Assembly: GCF_033473495.1 (NCBI RefSeq)
Contig: NC_088938.1
Span: 1,736,001-1,800,000 of the forward strand
Length of the DNA stretch: 64,000 nucleotides
Direction: 5' to 3'
From: Cercospora beticola
Taxonomy: Eukaryota; Ascomycota; Dothideomycetes; Mycosphaerellales; Mycosphaerellaceae
In this document: piece by piece, positions 1 through 9,223 of the stretch
How the letters are laid out: every line of letters begins with the position of its first letter
Numbering within the stretch: position 1 is the stretch's first letter
Program-made: the position numbers and the translations under genes
The notes under the pieces: generated by a model
The model's input: the letters and a program-made list of their open reading frames with translations, nothing else
Told to the model about the DNA's origin: nothing
Databases searched by the model: none

Positions 1-544
1 CTTGGGATGTCTGCCTCCATCTCCATTTTCTTGCTGTGCATCTCGACAGGCGCCAGCTAACAACGGAGCTACAGGGCTTGAACCTCAGCCTTGCGATCTG
101 CCATGGCGACTGAAACAGATCGATTTCAAGAAGAACAAGAACATGATGAATGTGTTAATGCAAAGACTCAGACGTCATTCTGCTCGCCACTATCTCTGCT
201 TGGCCGAAGAATCCCTGTAGCATCATGCAGCTGCCATAGCGAGCAACACAGGCGACGAGATATTTGCCGTGCTCTACCGATGTTTGGGACGACAGGCCAA
301 TCGAACTTATCAGTACAGATTGACCATGTCGATGCTGGAAACTGATTGGGGTGCGAATCATCTGCTGACGCGCACCTTCTGCCTCAAAAATGAAGCGCCT
401 TCGTACTGTTCTTCAATCATCTGGTTGACGTATAAATGCTGAAGGCCGCATCGCAATTTGAGACTTGAGATTCACTCGCTGCTTTCCATTGAATCGTCAT
501 TCTGACAACGGCCAGTGTTCGAATTCTCAGCTTCGACCACCGCA
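1..544. other. Left-edge intergenic region
   Basis: No convincing coding sequence is seen here. The short open frames on both strands overlap each other and have no recognisable domain. The right end should contain the promoter and 5' leader of the MFS gene that follows. Confidence 0.5.
431..438 (+). promoter_or_regulatory. Possible TATA element of the first MFS gene
   Basis: The string TATAAATG lies about 110 bp upstream of the chosen start codon at 545. The position and sequence fit a TATA box, but fungal promoters are loosely defined and no transcript evidence is available. Confidence 0.3.
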
Positions 545-2295
545 ATGGAGAAAGATGAGGAGAGGAGGGACAATGCGCCAGAATGTGTCACAGATACTTT
601 TCCTGAGGTTGGAGAAGTCAAGGACTATGTCACTCACGATGGCGATGCTGCACTGGATTTCTTACGCCAAGAGGCCGACGTTCGTCCTATGACAGCCGAA
701 GATGAGAAAAGATTGGTTCGCAAGATCGACTGGATGATCATGCCCATCATGTGGGTGTGCTACTGTCTTCAGTACCTGGACAAGACATTGATCAATTATG
801 CCAACGTCATGGGTCTCCAGGACGATACTGAAATGTCCAAAGACCAGTTCAGCAATCTCGCATTGATATTCTACGTCTCATATCTGGCGTTCGAATTCCC
901 ACATGCGTACGGAATGCAGAAGCTGCCGACTGCAAAATACCTTGGAGCCATGGTCTTTCTATGGGGCGTCGTCGTGACGGTGACAGCTGCGTGCAAGAAC
1001 TATGGTGCTTTGGTGGCGACGAGAGTGCTTTTGGGAGTGTTCGAATCTGCAGTTGCTCCAAGCTTGATTTTGAATACCAGCATGTGGTACAAGAGGCACG
1101 AGCAGCCGCCTCGCGTTGGGCTGTGGTATCTCGGTGAGGCTTTCGCATGCGACCCACTAGAGCGCATTGCTAATTTGTTGACTGCGTACAGGTGTTGGAA
1201 GCGGGACTATCATCGGCAGCCTCGTGTCGTTCGGGTTCCAGCATGTTACTAGCAGGACGTTCTACTCTTGGCAAATTATGTTCTTGGTATGTTGATCCCA
1301 CACAATCATACGCACCAACGTGTACTGACCTGTCTCAAGACTGTCGGCCTTGTCACTTGCACCGCAGGCATTGTGGCATACTTCTTTCTCCCAGACAACC
1401 CCATGTCGTCACGTTTGACGTACGAAGATAAGGTGTGGGCGATTCGACGCCTGCGTGAAAATCAAACCGGCATCGAGAACACCCACTTCAAACCTGCACA
1501 AGTGATCGAGTGTTTCCTCGATCCTCAGACTTGGCTCATCTGCCTTGCGACAATCGCATCAAATGTACCTAATGGAGCTGTCTCGAGCTTCCAGGCCACA
1601 ATTATTAGGAATTTCGGCTTCGACAGCAAGACGACCGCTCTCCTTCAAATCCCATCCGGTGTGATCTCAATGATTGCTATTATCATTTCGACACAGCTTG
1701 CCGGCAGGTACAACCAGCGTGGCCTACAGATCATCGCACTCGTGCTGGTGGGTGGTGTGCTCGGCGGTGCTCTCATGGCATTCCTGCCAGAAAATCACAA
1801 AGCTGGCACGCTGATCGGCAATTATCTCACCAATGTAATTGGAGCGTCGTTGCCTTCGATGTACTCCTTGGTCGCAGCCAATTACGCCGGACACACCAAA
1901 AAGGTAAGCAGACTCTTATACGTCTTTTCACGGACATGAACTCACTGAAATCAGGTCACGATGAATGCCCTTCTACTGATATCGTTCTGCTTGGTAAGGT
2001 CATTTTCGCTCAGATAGCATCAATCACCTTCTGATGACCACGCTTCTAGGGCAATATCTTCGGGCCCATGTCCTTCACTGGACAAAGCGCGCCAGATTAT
2101 ATCCCAGCGAAAATCACCATCATCGCCACCTGCGCGGGGACGTGTGTGTTCGTCGTTTGCCTCCAGGCGTACTATGTCATGGAGAACAAGAGACGCGATA
2201 AACTGGCAGCTGAAGCCGCGGATCGAGATGAGGACGAAGCAGCGTTCATGGACAGGACTGATCGCCAGAATCAAGGCTTCAGGTATCAGTTGTAA
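545..2295 (+). CDS. MFS permease, anion:cation symporter (Dal5/allantoate-type) family
   Basis: This is a plasma-membrane transporter, probably for a small organic anion or vitamin-like compound; the substrate cannot be read from sequence. Five exons join in frame: 545-1133, 1192-1286, 1340-1903, 1955-1993 and 2050-2295, giving 510 residues. All four introns are GT-AG. The N-terminal cytosolic stretch ends in a RLVRKIDW motif just before helix 1, and YLDKTLINYANVMG follows it, as is typical of the Dal5/Tna1 family. The central loop (LPDNPMSSRLTYEDK) and the later helices also fit a complete 12-helix protein. An in-frame ATG at 515 would add ten residues; 545 was preferred because EKDEERRD-type acidic starts are common in the family. 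The gene converges on the SDR gene with only 39 bp between stop codons. Family assignment is firm, substrate unknown. Confidence 0.88.
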
Positions 2296-2334
2296 GATGT
2301 GCATGGCACGTAGTCTGGAGAGTCCGAAACGCCC

Positions 2335-3246
2335 TCAAAACTGCATGCGGACCTTCAGTTTGTCGCCTTCCACAATCTCGTCTTTTCTGGCCATGAGCTC
2401 TTCCATGTCCCATGGGCAGCTGATGTACCTTCCGCCAAGCCACTCCCTTCGTTCCGAGGCCAGCCAAGCGATAGTATCGCCTGCGATTTCTTGTTTATGC
2501 GGCAACTTGTTACGCAACTCCCCAGGCTCGTTGATAGTCATCTGAGTTTTGATCGCTCCTGGGTTGACGCAGAAGGTAAGTAGGCCGTCATCACCGTGTT
2601 CCAGGTTCAGTGCTTCTGTCCAGCGGAGTACGGCAAGTTTCGATGATCTATAGCTGGCACCGCCTTTTCGCACGCTCAGCGCTCCAGAAGATGATACATT
2701 GATCATAGTACATAGACCGCCATGGTCTTTGCGGGTGCGAATCTGCATTGGTAGGAATGCACGAGTCATATTGAACAGTCCATGAACATTGACCTCCCAC
2801 GTCCTCCAGTATACATCTGGGTCCGCGTCCAACACCGACCCATATGGCTCTTGGTGGGCAGCATTGTTGACAAGAATATCCAGCCGATCATTGAAGGCTT
2901 CGGAAAGTGTCTTTTGGAACACCGATACGCTCTCCTTTTGAGAGATGTCGACATGGCCGCTGAGCACGAGTGGTTCCGGACGACCTGCTTCCACAGCAGC
3001 AGCCTTGAGTTGGGAGACAAGTTGATCAGAGACTCCGTGAAGGTCTATCACAGCAATGGCAGAAGCACCGGCCCGTGCAAAGGCCTTAGCGGTTGCATAG
3101 CCTACGCCATCCTCCCAGGCCGCTCCAGTAATAAGCACGTGAGCTCCAGAAAGGTCTTGTGATAGTGGCGAGATGTATGGATAGCTTGTAGCATGGGTTC
3201 GGGCGGTGAAGTCGCGCCGTGCGGCAGGAGGGTTACTTGTAGACAT
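2335..3246 (-). CDS. Short-chain dehydrogenase/reductase (SDR)
   Basis: A single-exon NAD(P)-dependent oxidoreductase of 303 residues. It has a Rossmann nucleotide-binding motif at residues 40-49 (TGAAWEDGVG), the structural NNAA motif at 127-130, catalytic Ser near 186-188, and the YRSSK pair Tyr199/Lys203. The glycine motif is two residues longer than the usual TGxxxGxG, which is uncommon in classical SDRs. The open frame extends 53 codons further upstream, to 3405, but that part is Arg/Thr-rich and unlike SDRs, so the ATG giving MSTSNPPAARR was chosen. The gene is convergent with the MFS gene at 545-2295; a shared catabolic role is possible but unproven. The substrate is unknown. Confidence 0.85.
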   Translation of the reverse strand: MSTSNPPAARRDFTARTHATSYPYISPLSQDLSGAHVLITGAAWEDGVGYATAKAFARAGASAIAVIDLHGVSDQLVSQLKAAAVEAGRPEPLVLSGHVDISQKESVSVFQKTLSEAFNDRLDILVNNAAHQEPYGSVLDADPDVYWRTWEVNVHGLFNMTRAFLPMQIRTRKDHGGLCTMINVSSSGALSVRKGGASYRSSKLAVLRWTEALNLEHGDDGLLTFCVNPGAIKTQMTINEPGELRNKLPHKQEIAGDTIAWLASERREWLGGRYISCPWDMEELMARKDEIVEGDKLKVRMQF

Positions 3247-4249
3247 TGTAGGCGTAATTGTTGCTCTCGTAGCTACAGACCAACAAGCAGCAATGTTCTG
3301 TACTCGTGACGTCGCGACACATGACAATACCTTACTCGTAATTGTGCCGGGACAGCGCCCGTTCCTGCCCGAGCGATTAGTGAACTCACATTGCCTCCAC
3401 TTCACGTTTCATGCCGTCCTGTTGCAGGAATAGGGCCACTGTACTCAAGGATCACCCAAGAGCTTCGTGACGAAGCCTTCAGAACCTCAGAGCAACCGGC
3501 TGGCCGTATGCCGCAGCCATCCTTTCACAGCATCTACGCAGCTTTCTGTCTCTACTGTCCGCGCATCTGAGTCGCTGCCACGCGCAGTCATCGAGTTATC
3601 CGCCCCTTTTCTTCTCCCGAGCGGAAAATACCTGCGCGCGGGGCTCCATCTCTTCACAAATTCAACGATGCTCGTCAATGACCAAGACACCGTTGCACTG
3701 GGATCAGTGGACTTCGTCTGCGGACTTCTCTGCAATGAGGATCAAGAGCTAGAGCGACCATTCTGCTTCGTGCCGATGCTGAGGTAGCATGGATCTGTCG
3801 AATCAGACGTCGATACTGAGATTGTACATGAGTGAGCGCAGGCGAGCGTTGGTAGATGTGCTGGGCATTGTTGTTGTTCAGGACGAAGGGCTCGCGGCAT
3901 ACGGCATCTAGAGCCGTCAAATATTGATTAACACTGACTGCGTCCTGATCAGCGTGACAGCCAAGCGAATCGAGAGGAAGACGCGTGCTTTCCACTTCTT
4001 CTGAACAAAACAACAACAATCACAAACACCTCCTTTAGTCTACCGAAATCGACGTGGCAAATCGGCGAGGTGGGGTCGGTGATATTCATCGTCCACTTTG
4101 CTCGTCAAGACCGATCTGATACCAGTACGCGAAGACGCGATAGCACGGCGATGGGACAATGTTCTGATCACGACATCGGAGTACGATTGGAACGAGCGTC
4201 ACCTGTTGCTCTAGAGTTGTCGAATCCAGCCTGAGAGAGGCTACCGCGA
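3247..4249. other. Intergenic region, about 1 kb
   Basis: It contains overlapping short frames on both strands (for example 3467-3787 and 3675-4019) with no domain, no splice continuity and no good start context. I see no gene. It should hold the SDR promoter and the 3' region of the NACHT-FGE gene. Confidence 0.5.
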
Positions 4250-6343
4250 TCATGCGTTTACAGGTGCCACGACAACGCGAAATCCATTACCACGCCATCG
4301 ACCATTTGCCTCCAAGCTGCCACGATAAGAACAGTTAGCCTTGAGCTTACCACTTGAGAAACAGCCACCTCGTAAGACACGACGTACACGCCCTGGCGCT
4401 TTCATGTCCTCGCGACCATCATTCGCGTTACACGGGAACTTGTACGAAGGCTCCGACATATTCTCGGCCCAGAGTGTGGAGCACCATTCCCATACATTAC
4501 CTGCCATGTCATGACATTGGAAAGGTGAAGCTCCGCCAGCAAAGACACCGACTGCGCAGGGCTGGTTCAGTCCTAGCTCTTCCGAATTACAGGCGTCAGC
4601 TTTCCAGCCTGCGCCCCAAGGATACACATTGCGTCCAGTCGCGACGATTTCGAGATCTCCTTTTGCTGCAAGTTCCCACTCAGGTTCTGTTGGCAGGCGC
4701 ACTCTTTGATCAGTCGCAATTCTGCCCGATTGATGCCAGACTTTGGTCAACCACTCACAGTACGCGACTGCATCGTACCATGTCAGATCGGTCGCTGGGA
4801 CGTTCTGTCTTGCTGCATCATTCTGTTCCGGGCTGGACCAGTTCCGAGCAGTCTCTTGAATAAACTTCTTGTACTCTCTCACTGTGATGGGGTATCTCCC
4901 AATAGCAAATGGTCTGACAACTACTTCATGAACTGGCTCTGAATTGGGATGCTCTGGTGAGCCCATGGTCAATCTCGAAAGGGGAACAAACTGCAGAGCC
5001 ACCAAGTCGCGAGGGTCCTCAAGCCGCGATAATGCAACACTCGCAGCAAGGCGGTCGGGCAGCTCCATTTTTCCCTCTTCCAGTACTGCCAAATTGAGAT
5101 GCAGAACCCTCTCTCGGAGATCAACATTGGGTAAGTCATGCTCCGCCAGGAGAAGTGCAGCGCGCTGCGCATGCAGTCCAGGACTCCTCAGCAATGATGA
5201 CGCCAACTTGTCAAGCTCTTCGGGATCCCTTCTCCGCGCAATGACGCTACCGACAATCTCACTTGCTTGTCTAGAGTCGCTGCTGAGGATAGCTGCCGTC
5301 GCCTGAGGATCTTGGATGGCAAGGTAGCGAGCAGCGAGCAGACTGCGCGTTTTGCTGATAGCATATAATGCAGGAGTTTCGGAGCCGACGATGTGCTTAA
5401 CCGGGCTCCGCGAAAGCCCCAATCGCTCAAGAACATTGCCCAAAGCTGCTTGCTGAAGTTCCTGCGCCTGAGTACCGTACTTGACGACTGCCGCCAACCA
5501 AGCATCGATTGTCGCTTCTGCCGATTCACCAAGATAACTAGCTTGCAACGCAAGTGCAAAGACCAAGTGATTCGCCGCTGCCAGACCTGTTGGAACATTT
5601 GTTCGATCGTAACTCAGATGCAAATGCTTTTGGCAGAATGACCTCCGCTGTGCCAGCAACAACGGCGATAGATTATGCTTTGCAACATGGATTGGCAAAT
5701 CCAGACTAGCCAGTGACTTTGCATCGCCCAGCATCACCACGCGATTCTCTTCCCCGGCCGCGGACACAACTAGGGAGATCACGTCGGCGATCAAACGCTC
5801 TGTATTGCTTCCAGCATGATCTACATCATCTAGGACAATCAAAAGCCCTCTCGAAGCATGCTGTGAGACATGCTCCAGGAGTTGTGGTACCTTCTCCTCG
5901 ACTATCTTCTCGAAATCGCCTGCATCCGCGATTGGAAAATAGCATGGGAGCAATGCAGGCCTTTCCCACACTTCTGGATGTGCATCGCCAGACTCATTGC
6001 GAATCAACGGCAATTCTTGCTCCGAGACCAAGGGAGCCTCAGCCACAAATCGATGACACAGGACTTTCGCAAATGTCGTCTTACCGCTGCCGCTTTCCCC
6101 AGTGAGCAACAGGAATTTGTTATCTCGCACCAATTCAAGAGCGGAATAGTGGACAGGTGCATCCTTATTGTCGCCAGTCTTTCCCTTCCTGAGGCCTTTT
6201 GCTGCCTTGTCTTCGTGCGTGAAAGTCGAGAGTAGTGGGATATAACCTGTGACTAAGTCCAGCACCTCGCCGCTAGGAAGAACAAGCAATGGCTCGTGTC
6301 CGAAACGCTTTGCTTTCTGGAGAAGATGTGCAGCAATATCCAT
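4250..6343 (-). CDS. NACHT-like P-loop NTPase fused to an FGE-sulfatase (SUMF1/C-type-lectin fold) domain
   Basis: This is a 697-residue protein in one uninterrupted exon. Residues 1-80 have no recognised domain. A Walker A loop (GESGSGKTT, 82-90) and Walker B strand (LLIVLDDVD, 167-175) define a STAND/NACHT-type NTPase, followed by a helical region to about 450. Residues about 452-693 form an FGE-sulfatase domain: FVPLSRLTMGS at its start, RYPITVREYKKF, RLPTEPEWELAA, MAGNVWEWC (613-621) and RVLRGGCF with GNGFRVV at the end. True formylglycine-generating enzymes use two closely spaced cysteines; here the matching segment has Cys661 and Cys671 in a different spacing, so catalysis is doubtful. 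The stretch just before the FGE domain (LAASVALSRLEDPRDLVAL) resembles the short helical lead-in of bacterial NTPase-FGE proteins. Lack of introns and this layout suggest bacterial ancestry (inference). Probable role: ligand-sensing signal protein. No neighbour suggests a pathway. Confidence 0.88.
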   Translation of the reverse strand: MDIAAHLLQKAKRFGHEPLLVLPSGEVLDLVTGYIPLLSTFTHEDKAAKGLRKGKTGDNKDAPVHYSALELVRDNKFLLLTGESGSGKTTFAKVLCHRFVAEAPLVSEQELPLIRNESGDAHPEVWERPALLPCYFPIADAGDFEKIVEEKVPQLLEHVSQHASRGLLIVLDDVDHAGSNTERLIADVISLVVSAAGEENRVVMLGDAKSLASLDLPIHVAKHNLSPLLLAQRRSFCQKHLHLSYDRTNVPTGLAAANHLVFALALQASYLGESAEATIDAWLAAVVKYGTQAQELQQAALGNVLERLGLSRSPVKHIVGSETPALYAISKTRSLLAARYLAIQDPQATAAILSSDSRQASEIVGSVIARRRDPEELDKLASSLLRSPGLHAQRAALLLAEHDLPNVDLRERVLHLNLAVLEEGKMELPDRLAASVALSRLEDPRDLVALQFVPLSRLTMGSPEHPNSEPVHEVVVRPFAIGRYPITVREYKKFIQETARNWSSPEQNDAARQNVPATDLTWYDAVAYCEWLTKVWHQSGRIATDQRVRLPTEPEWELAAKGDLEIVATGRNVYPWGAGWKADACNSEELGLNQPCAVGVFAGGASPFQCHDMAGNVWEWCSTLWAENMSEPSYKFPCNANDGREDMKAPGRVRRVLRGGCFSSGKLKANCSYRGSLEANGRWRGNGFRVVVAPVNA

Positions 6344-6779
6344 GTTGAATGCCTCCGCGAGAACAAAACGTATTGTTTTGCATCGATAGTCAAGATGAAC
6401 AAGAGAACCGTTTGTACGAGGTGGCGAACCATCGGTCGTCTATACTTGTAAATAGATGCCGCCAGCGAAATCAGTCTAATGGATGAACACCGGCTGTGGC
6501 GTTGCACGCGGCTGGGTATACCTTGCAATCATCGCTAGTATGGCGAATAGCACCAAGTGGACACTCGGGCAAGATACATGGCGGATTTCGGCATTCCAAT
6601 GCAAGTGTTCAAAAAATTCGTGGTCCTCAATGGGATGAATAGATTGCTACTGTGTCGCTGTATTACGAGATCTGCTGGCAGTCTAGCAATTCTGCGTTGA
6701 CTATACCGGCCATGTGCAGCCCGGTGTCTAGCCGGCATGCAGTGGAGCCCGAGCAAGTGCATTATCATCCACTTCATAG
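6344..6779. other. Intergenic region
   Basis: No supported gene. It lies between the start of the NACHT-FGE gene and the 3' end of the second MFS gene, both on the minus strand, so it should contain the NACHT-FGE promoter. Confidence 0.5.
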
Positions 6780-8696
6780 TTATACACGAGCTTTCCGTTC
6801 ATGCAAATACTTATGTGCCGTGACGAATCCGATCGCCAGCCCACCAAAAAGGATCAGGATCTGGTAACCGTATTTGTACCTCGGGGCATCGTAAGTAGGG
6901 AATAGCACAACTATGTTCTGTCAGTAACATGCCACTGCAAATCGTGAAGTTCGACTTACGAGGAACCCAAAGCACCCAAGCATAAGAGAAGAAGTTCGCA
7001 ACAGCCACAAGAAGCTGTCTCAGATTCGGATCGCCAGCATTGAGTTTAGAAGCCCAGGCCTAGAACTTACTGTCAGCGCACGACATGAATAAATCTGTAT
7101 AGCGGGGTGACACGTACAATGAGCACCGGCGTAGTAGCACTTCCAGCATAAGAAATGTAGTACGCGAACATCAAAGCCGCCTTGGGAATATTCCAAACAG
7201 ACAGCAAAATGTTGGACAAGATCATGACGCCGAGCAGACTGACGATGAGCCAGTAGAATTTTCCAGTGCGATCGGCCAGCATGCCCCAAGCAAGCGTAAC
7301 GACTATTGCTAGAGCATTCCCTCCAGTAGGCAAGTAGTTGATTTTGTCGACGCTGTAGCCCTCGGCTTTGAGCCACAGGTTGAAGTAGCTTGTGGCAGTA
7401 TGGCAGGCGGCGATCATGCTAGGCACGTTTGTGTCAGCGACTGTTTCTGTGACCGCGTATGCGTCCTGTCACTTACACGTAAGACCAAACGAACACCCAA
7501 AGCTGCCATGTTGCCAGTATTCGCTTGATCTCTTGCCACGTCAACTTCAGTGGCGCCTGGTGACCGAATTTCTCGACACGCTCAATGCCATATCGAATGT
7601 GCTGGGAATTGTAAGCACAACACTTTTGTGCAGGGGACGCTGCTGGCGGACATACCTCTGCAGACCAATAGAACGCCCTTGTGGTATGTGGCTTGTCCGG
7701 CAGCAGGATGAAACCCGCAACAGCGATGGGAATGGAAATGACACCGTCCATGACGAACAACCATCTCCAACCCGCTAGACCATGGCGGCCATTCATGCCA
7801 TTATACAAACCAGCTTGCAAATAGCCACTGAACATGCTCGCTATCGATTCCACTTCCAGCAAAATTGCGGTACGCTTTGCGAGTTCTTGAGGTCCGTACC
7901 ATGACCCGAGGATCGCAACATAGCCTGGAAACGCGCACGATTCGAAGAGTCCTGTGAAGAAGCGAAGTGCGTACATCTTTGCAGATCAGCTCGTGATCAG
8001 TCTTAGGGTTTCGACGCTCTGCTGTACTCACAGTCTCGATGTTTTTGGCGAACCCCATACCGGTGACCAATGCAGACCATGCGACTTCACAGGAGGGTAT
8101 GAGAATCGATGGTCGGACGAAGCGAAGCTGAAACATCTGCGCTGGAACGCTGCCGATGATGATGCCCAGCGCAAACCAGGTGTTCAGCCAATTTCGCTCG
8201 TTGCCATACAGGTGAAGGTCTTCTTTCATGCCGCTGACGAACGCATTGCCTATTTCGATCACGTTAATCGTTGTGATATCCTTTGGATCCCATTGAACTC
8301 ACTGTAGTTCGTCTGGTCGAGACTGGCGGATGTCAGCATATCTCAAAGACCGCTTACCAAATCACTCACTACTTAATGAAGTATCCCAAGCACACGATAG
8401 GACTAGATAGATAACATAATTAGCCTGCCTGCACGAGACTGCCTCTCGAAGATGTCTACGCACAAGAGTCCAAGATCTAGTCGTCGCACATAACGACGAT
8501 ATTCCTCTTCGCCATCGGCTGAGTCCCATACGAAGGACAAAACTCTTCGCCACAGAGGCGAGGCTGATTTTTGCCCGGAGACTTGATTCACTTCGATCGA
8601 AACGGCGTCCTTGGGACTGTCATCGTAGGGGTTACTCAGAGCGGCGTTACCCATGCTCGTGCGGCCGACCTGGTTTCTGGGGGCTTCTTCATCCAT
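6780..8696 (-). CDS. MFS permease, anion:cation symporter family (second copy type)
   Basis: Nine exons were joined on the minus strand: 8696-8464, 8402-8370, 8322-8303, 8249-8032, 7976-7656, 7601-7477, 7418-7118, 7059-6960 and 6910-6780, encoding 493 residues with every junction in phase. The third exon is only 20 bp. The N-terminal segment ends in YRRYVRRLDLGLF and runs into YFIKYLDQTNYSNAFVSGMK, the family signature before and after helix 1. MYALRFFTGLFES and DKPHTTRAFYW mark helix 4 and the central loop. The C terminus ends KYLHERKARV. Same superfamily as the gene at 545-2295 but clearly divergent, so not a recent duplicate. The promoter is shared head-to-head with the solute-binding protein gene at 9224. 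Substrate unknown; organic anion or vitamin-type ligands are typical of the family. Confidence 0.88.
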
Positions 8697-9223
8697 ATCG
8701 ACTGGGCTTCAGCAAGCGCGCATACAGATGCGACTGTTTGATGAGAATGTATTACACGATGAAGACTATACCTGTCTCTGGAACCCTGCAAGGCCAGCAT
8801 CGTGTTGAGCATGGTGCCCACGTGGAATCGTGGAAGCGAAGTGGATCTGCTTCGTTGAGCTTGTCGCTGCTTGCCCGCGAACGGCCTGCTGAATGCGTAT
8901 TGCGTGCTCTTGGCCTTGCCGAAGGAGTACATCCGCGTGTGATAAGGCGAGGCAAGCATGAAGCCGAAGATCACCAAGCGACAAGCGCCATGGTATCATT
9001 CTGGCCCACAATATCGAGGCTCATCGTAGTATCTCGCGTGAAGCATCCTCCATCACTGTGACCCATATCCCTGGCACACGGCCTTGCTGCAGAGTGTGAT
9101 CGGCTCTGAGACGTGAAGAAGCTCCAAGCAGAAGGAGAAGTTGAGAGGAAGTCGCACAGTCGCACTCCCAAACCAGACCAGAATCTGCGCAGTACTTCTC
9201 AGCACGTTCTGCCCGACGCAACA
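8697..9223. promoter_or_regulatory. Divergent intergenic region between MFS permease and solute-binding protein genes
   Basis: The two flanking genes are transcribed outward from this stretch of about 530 bp, so it likely contains both promoters. Short overlapping frames inside are not supported as genes. I cannot identify specific binding sites. Confidence 0.4.

Noticed and set aside
3467..4019. Two open frames of about 110 codons on opposite strands
   Set aside because: They overlap, have no domain or splice partner, and lie in an intergenic stretch.
9113..9223. 37-residue N-terminal extension of the solute-binding protein as a targeting signal
   Set aside because: It is highly charged without a hydrophobic core, so it does not look like a secretory signal, and family similarity starts after 9224.
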